15,252 bases of DNA from Flavobacteriia bacterium. GTDB taxonomy: Bacteria > Bacteroidota > Bacteroidia > Flavobacteriales > Flavobacteriaceae. The notes beneath the pieces are model-generated. The model worked only from the letters and a program-made list of their open reading frames with translations. It was not told the DNA's origin and searched no databases. Below, piece by piece: positions 13,560-15,252 of this stretch; the first letter of the stretch is position 1; every line of letters begins with the position of its first letter. The stretch covers positions 1 through 15,252 of the forward strand of contig JAHBAN010000082.1 of NCBI GenBank assembly GCA_018500075.1. Direction: 5' to 3'. Both the position numbers and the translations under genes were made by a program.

Positions 13560-15239
13560 TCAGACAGGCAGGCCGACGACAAAGCGGGCGCCCAGCGGCT
13601 CTGATGTGACATCCGCGTCGGTCGGGCGGATGTTTTCGGCCCAGATCACACCGTCATGCGCCTCGACAATTTGCTTGGAAATGGCCAGCCCGAGGCCCGA
13701 GTTGTTGCCGAACTGCTGCTCGGGGCGCTCGGAGTAAAACCGCTTGAAAATCTTGGTGAGCGCTTCCTCGGGGATCCCCGGGCCGGTGTCTTCGACCACA
13801 ACAAGCACCCGGTTTTCGCGCTGGCGCGCCCAAACGCGGATGGCATCGCCATCTTCGCAAAAGGAAATCGCATTGCTGATCAGATTGACAAACACTTGTG
13901 CGACACGGGCTTCCAGACCGCTGAGCAGAATGGGCTGCTTTGGCAGGTCTGTGATAAAGTCGATGCCTTTGGATTTGGCATCTTCGCTGAGGAACTGGCA
14001 GAGGTTATCGAGCATCTTGAGCAGATCAAACTCTTCTTGCTCCTCTTTGACAAGCTCGGAATCAAGCCGGGAGGCATTGGAGATGTCACTGACGAGGCGG
14101 TCAAGGCGGCGCACGTCATGGTCGATCACACTGAGCAGCTTGTCGCGCTGGTCGTCGCGCTTGGCGACCCGCAGGGTCCCCACAGCGGAGCGCAGGGAGG
14201 CGAGCGGATTTTTGATCTCATGGGCGACATCGGCGGCGAATTGTTCGTTTGCATCAATGCGGTCATAGAGCGCCGAGACCATACCGCGCAGCGCCCCCGA
14301 GAGACGGCCAATTTCGTCAGGGCGCGCCGTCAGATCGGGAATCCGGATCCGGCCCGGAGCGACATTGCGACTGTCGCGGTCGCGGCCCAGCTCGGCGGAG
14401 GCGGCCAGATCACTCAGCGGGTTGGCTATGGTGGAGGCGAGCACAAGGCTCAGCCCGATCGAGACGATCACCCCGACAAGGAACATCTGGAGCACCCGCT
14501 CGCGCTCAAGGCGCACAAGATAGTCGATTTCGCCCGAGGTCGAGGCGAGGACAACCACGCCAACGACATCCTGACCTTGCCGAACGGGTGTTGCGACGGT
14601 GAAGCTGCCGCCGGTATCCAGCGCATTGTTGATCTGGGATTGCCCGCCCATCGCCGCGACAACAATGCTGCGCGCCATAATTTCAAGCGGCGGCTTTTCG
14701 GCCCGTCCGCCGCCAACGGGGGCAGAGACAAACGACCAGAGCGCATTGAGACCATCGGTCAGGCGGGTGTTGGCGGGGGTGTCATTGACGCTTTCCAGAT
14801 CGGCGCTGAGGCCACGGCCCTGCATCCGCGCGACCAGCGTTTCGGCGCGGTCAAACAGCAAAACCTCAAGACCTTCGCGCAGATCAAGACCCTGCAAGGC
14901 GGCCTCCGGGTCGATCCCGTCGCCGGTGGCGAGGTTGACCGGCGCGCCCACAGGCATCTGGGCCTCGATCACATCAGCAACAAGCTCGGCCTCGCTGATC
15001 AGCCCTTTGGCGCGCTGGAGCGCCAGACCGTCACGCGAGGAATTGAGATAGAGAATCCCTGCCAGCAGGAGCGACATGGCAATGAGATTGAAGGTGATGA
15101 TCTTGCGGGCCAGAGGCGAGCGGCGCAGTGAAAAAAACCCACGGCGCTCGCGGCGCGCGCGGATATTTTCATCAACCGTGTTGTGGGGGGCGACAAAATC
15201 ATCCCCCAACACAACATCACCGTTTCGTTCTGGTGCCAT
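13560..15239 (-). CDS. chvG: ChvG-type sensor histidine kinase
   Basis: Membrane sensor of the ChvG/ChvI (BvrS/BvrR, ExoS) two-component system, which in alphaproteobacteria responds to acid or envelope stress. The 559-residue protein has a cytoplasmic N-terminus, transmembrane helix 1 at about 48-66, a periplasmic sensor domain (67-248), helix 2 at about 250-270 and a HAMP linker. HisKA carries His340 in AADVAHEIKNPLASLRS (335-351). The HATPase domain has QVFVNLISNAISF (448-460), DTGPGIPEEAL (484-493) and NNSGLGLAISK (512-522). All catalytic boxes are intact. I prefer the ATG at 15239 to a GTG nine bases upstream; the reading frame stays open to the window edge, so a longer start cannot be excluded. 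The partner chvI is expected just beyond the right edge. hprK follows after three bases. Confidence 0.93.
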   Translation of the reverse strand: MAPERNGDVVLGDDFVAPHNTVDENIRARRERRGFFSLRRSPLARKIITFNLIAMSLLLAGILYLNSSRDGLALQRAKGLISEAELVADVIEAQMPVGAPVNLATGDGIDPEAALQGLDLREGLEVLLFDRAETLVARMQGRGLSADLESVNDTPANTRLTDGLNALWSFVSAPVGGGRAEKPPLEIMARSIVVAAMGGQSQINNALDTGGSFTVATPVRQGQDVVGVVVLASTSGEIDYLVRLERERVLQMFLVGVIVSIGLSLVLASTIANPLSDLAASAELGRDRDSRNVAPGRIRIPDLTARPDEIGRLSGALRGMVSALYDRIDANEQFAADVAHEIKNPLASLRSAVGTLRVAKRDDQRDKLLSVIDHDVRRLDRLVSDISNASRLDSELVKEEQEEFDLLKMLDNLCQFLSEDAKSKGIDFITDLPKQPILLSGLEARVAQVFVNLISNAISFCEDGDAIRVWARQRENRVLVVVEDTGPGIPEEALTKIFKRFYSERPEQQFGNNSGLGLAISKQIVEAHDGVIWAENIRPTDADVTSEPLGARFVVGLPV

Positions 15240-15252
15240 GTCCCGCACCGCC

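Noticed and set aside
13656..15131. 491-codon open frame on the plus strand opposite chvG
   Set aside because: It is fully antisense to a complete histidine kinase with intact catalytic boxes. Its translation shows no family motif and is the kind of long shadow frame that GC-rich codon bias produces.
1..15252. CRISPR array, tRNA/rRNA gene, insertion sequence or prophage
   Set aside because: I saw no regularly spaced repeats, tRNA-like cloverleaf, transposase motif or long terminal inverted repeats anywhere in the window.

Overview
The window is GC-rich, gene-dense chromosomal DNA from an alphaproteobacterium, most likely a member of the Rhodobacterales (roseobacter group). This rests on the protein families and their order: a chvG-hprK-rapZ-EIIA-HPr block, a short HprK with only the C-terminal kinase domain, a HIG1-type small membrane protein followed by a PduO-type cobalamin adenosyltransferase and then etfBA, and a ParC with alphaproteobacterial features. 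I see no tRNA or rRNA gene, insertion sequence, CRISPR array or phage gene. It reads as conserved core genome rather than an island.

Layout. (1) 57-4829, minus strand: parC (topoisomerase IV subunit A), then a DUF898/YjgN-type multi-pass membrane protein and an M48 zinc metallopeptidase that overlap by one base and probably form an operon with its own promoter near 2445-2474. (2) 4999-6476, plus strand: a secreted or membrane-anchored SH3b protein divergent from parC, then a short-chain dehydrogenase/reductase. (3) 6412-7505, minus strand: a DMT/EamA transporter whose 3' end overlaps the convergent SDR gene by 65 bp and whose start is overlapped (ATGA) by a possible 29-codon leader ORF. (4) 7635-10447, plus strand: HIG1-like protein, ATP:cob(I)alamin adenosyltransferase, a terminator, then etfB-etfA followed by a repeat-like hairpin and a strong intrinsic terminator. 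(5) 10586-15239, minus strand: a tightly packed block read as chvG, hprK, rapZ, PTS EIIA (mannose family), HPr and an acyltransferase.

How the genes work together. Block 5 is the regulatory phosphotransferase module of alphaproteobacteria. A ChvG-type sensor kinase is followed by HPr kinase/phosphorylase, RapZ, an EIIA domain and HPr, with no sugar permease (EIIB/EIIC) in the window, so the cascade probably senses and regulates rather than transports. The response regulator ChvI would be expected just past the right edge. A lysophospholipid-acyltransferase-like gene begins two bases after ptsH and may tie membrane lipid remodelling to the same transcript. Block 4 joins cobalamin cofactor synthesis to the electron-transfer flavoprotein of acyl-CoA oxidation; a TTTGCAAA palindrome ahead of etfB is compatible with short-chain acyl-CoA control.

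No gap between genes exceeds 300 bases; the longest (8416-8693 and 10379-10585) are described through the terminators and sites they contain. I found no clearly unprecedented system. The best leads are the degenerate HprK signature, the acyltransferase appended to the PTS operon, the dyad between parC and the SH3b gene, the leader ORF of the transporter, and the TTTGCAAA site at etfBA.
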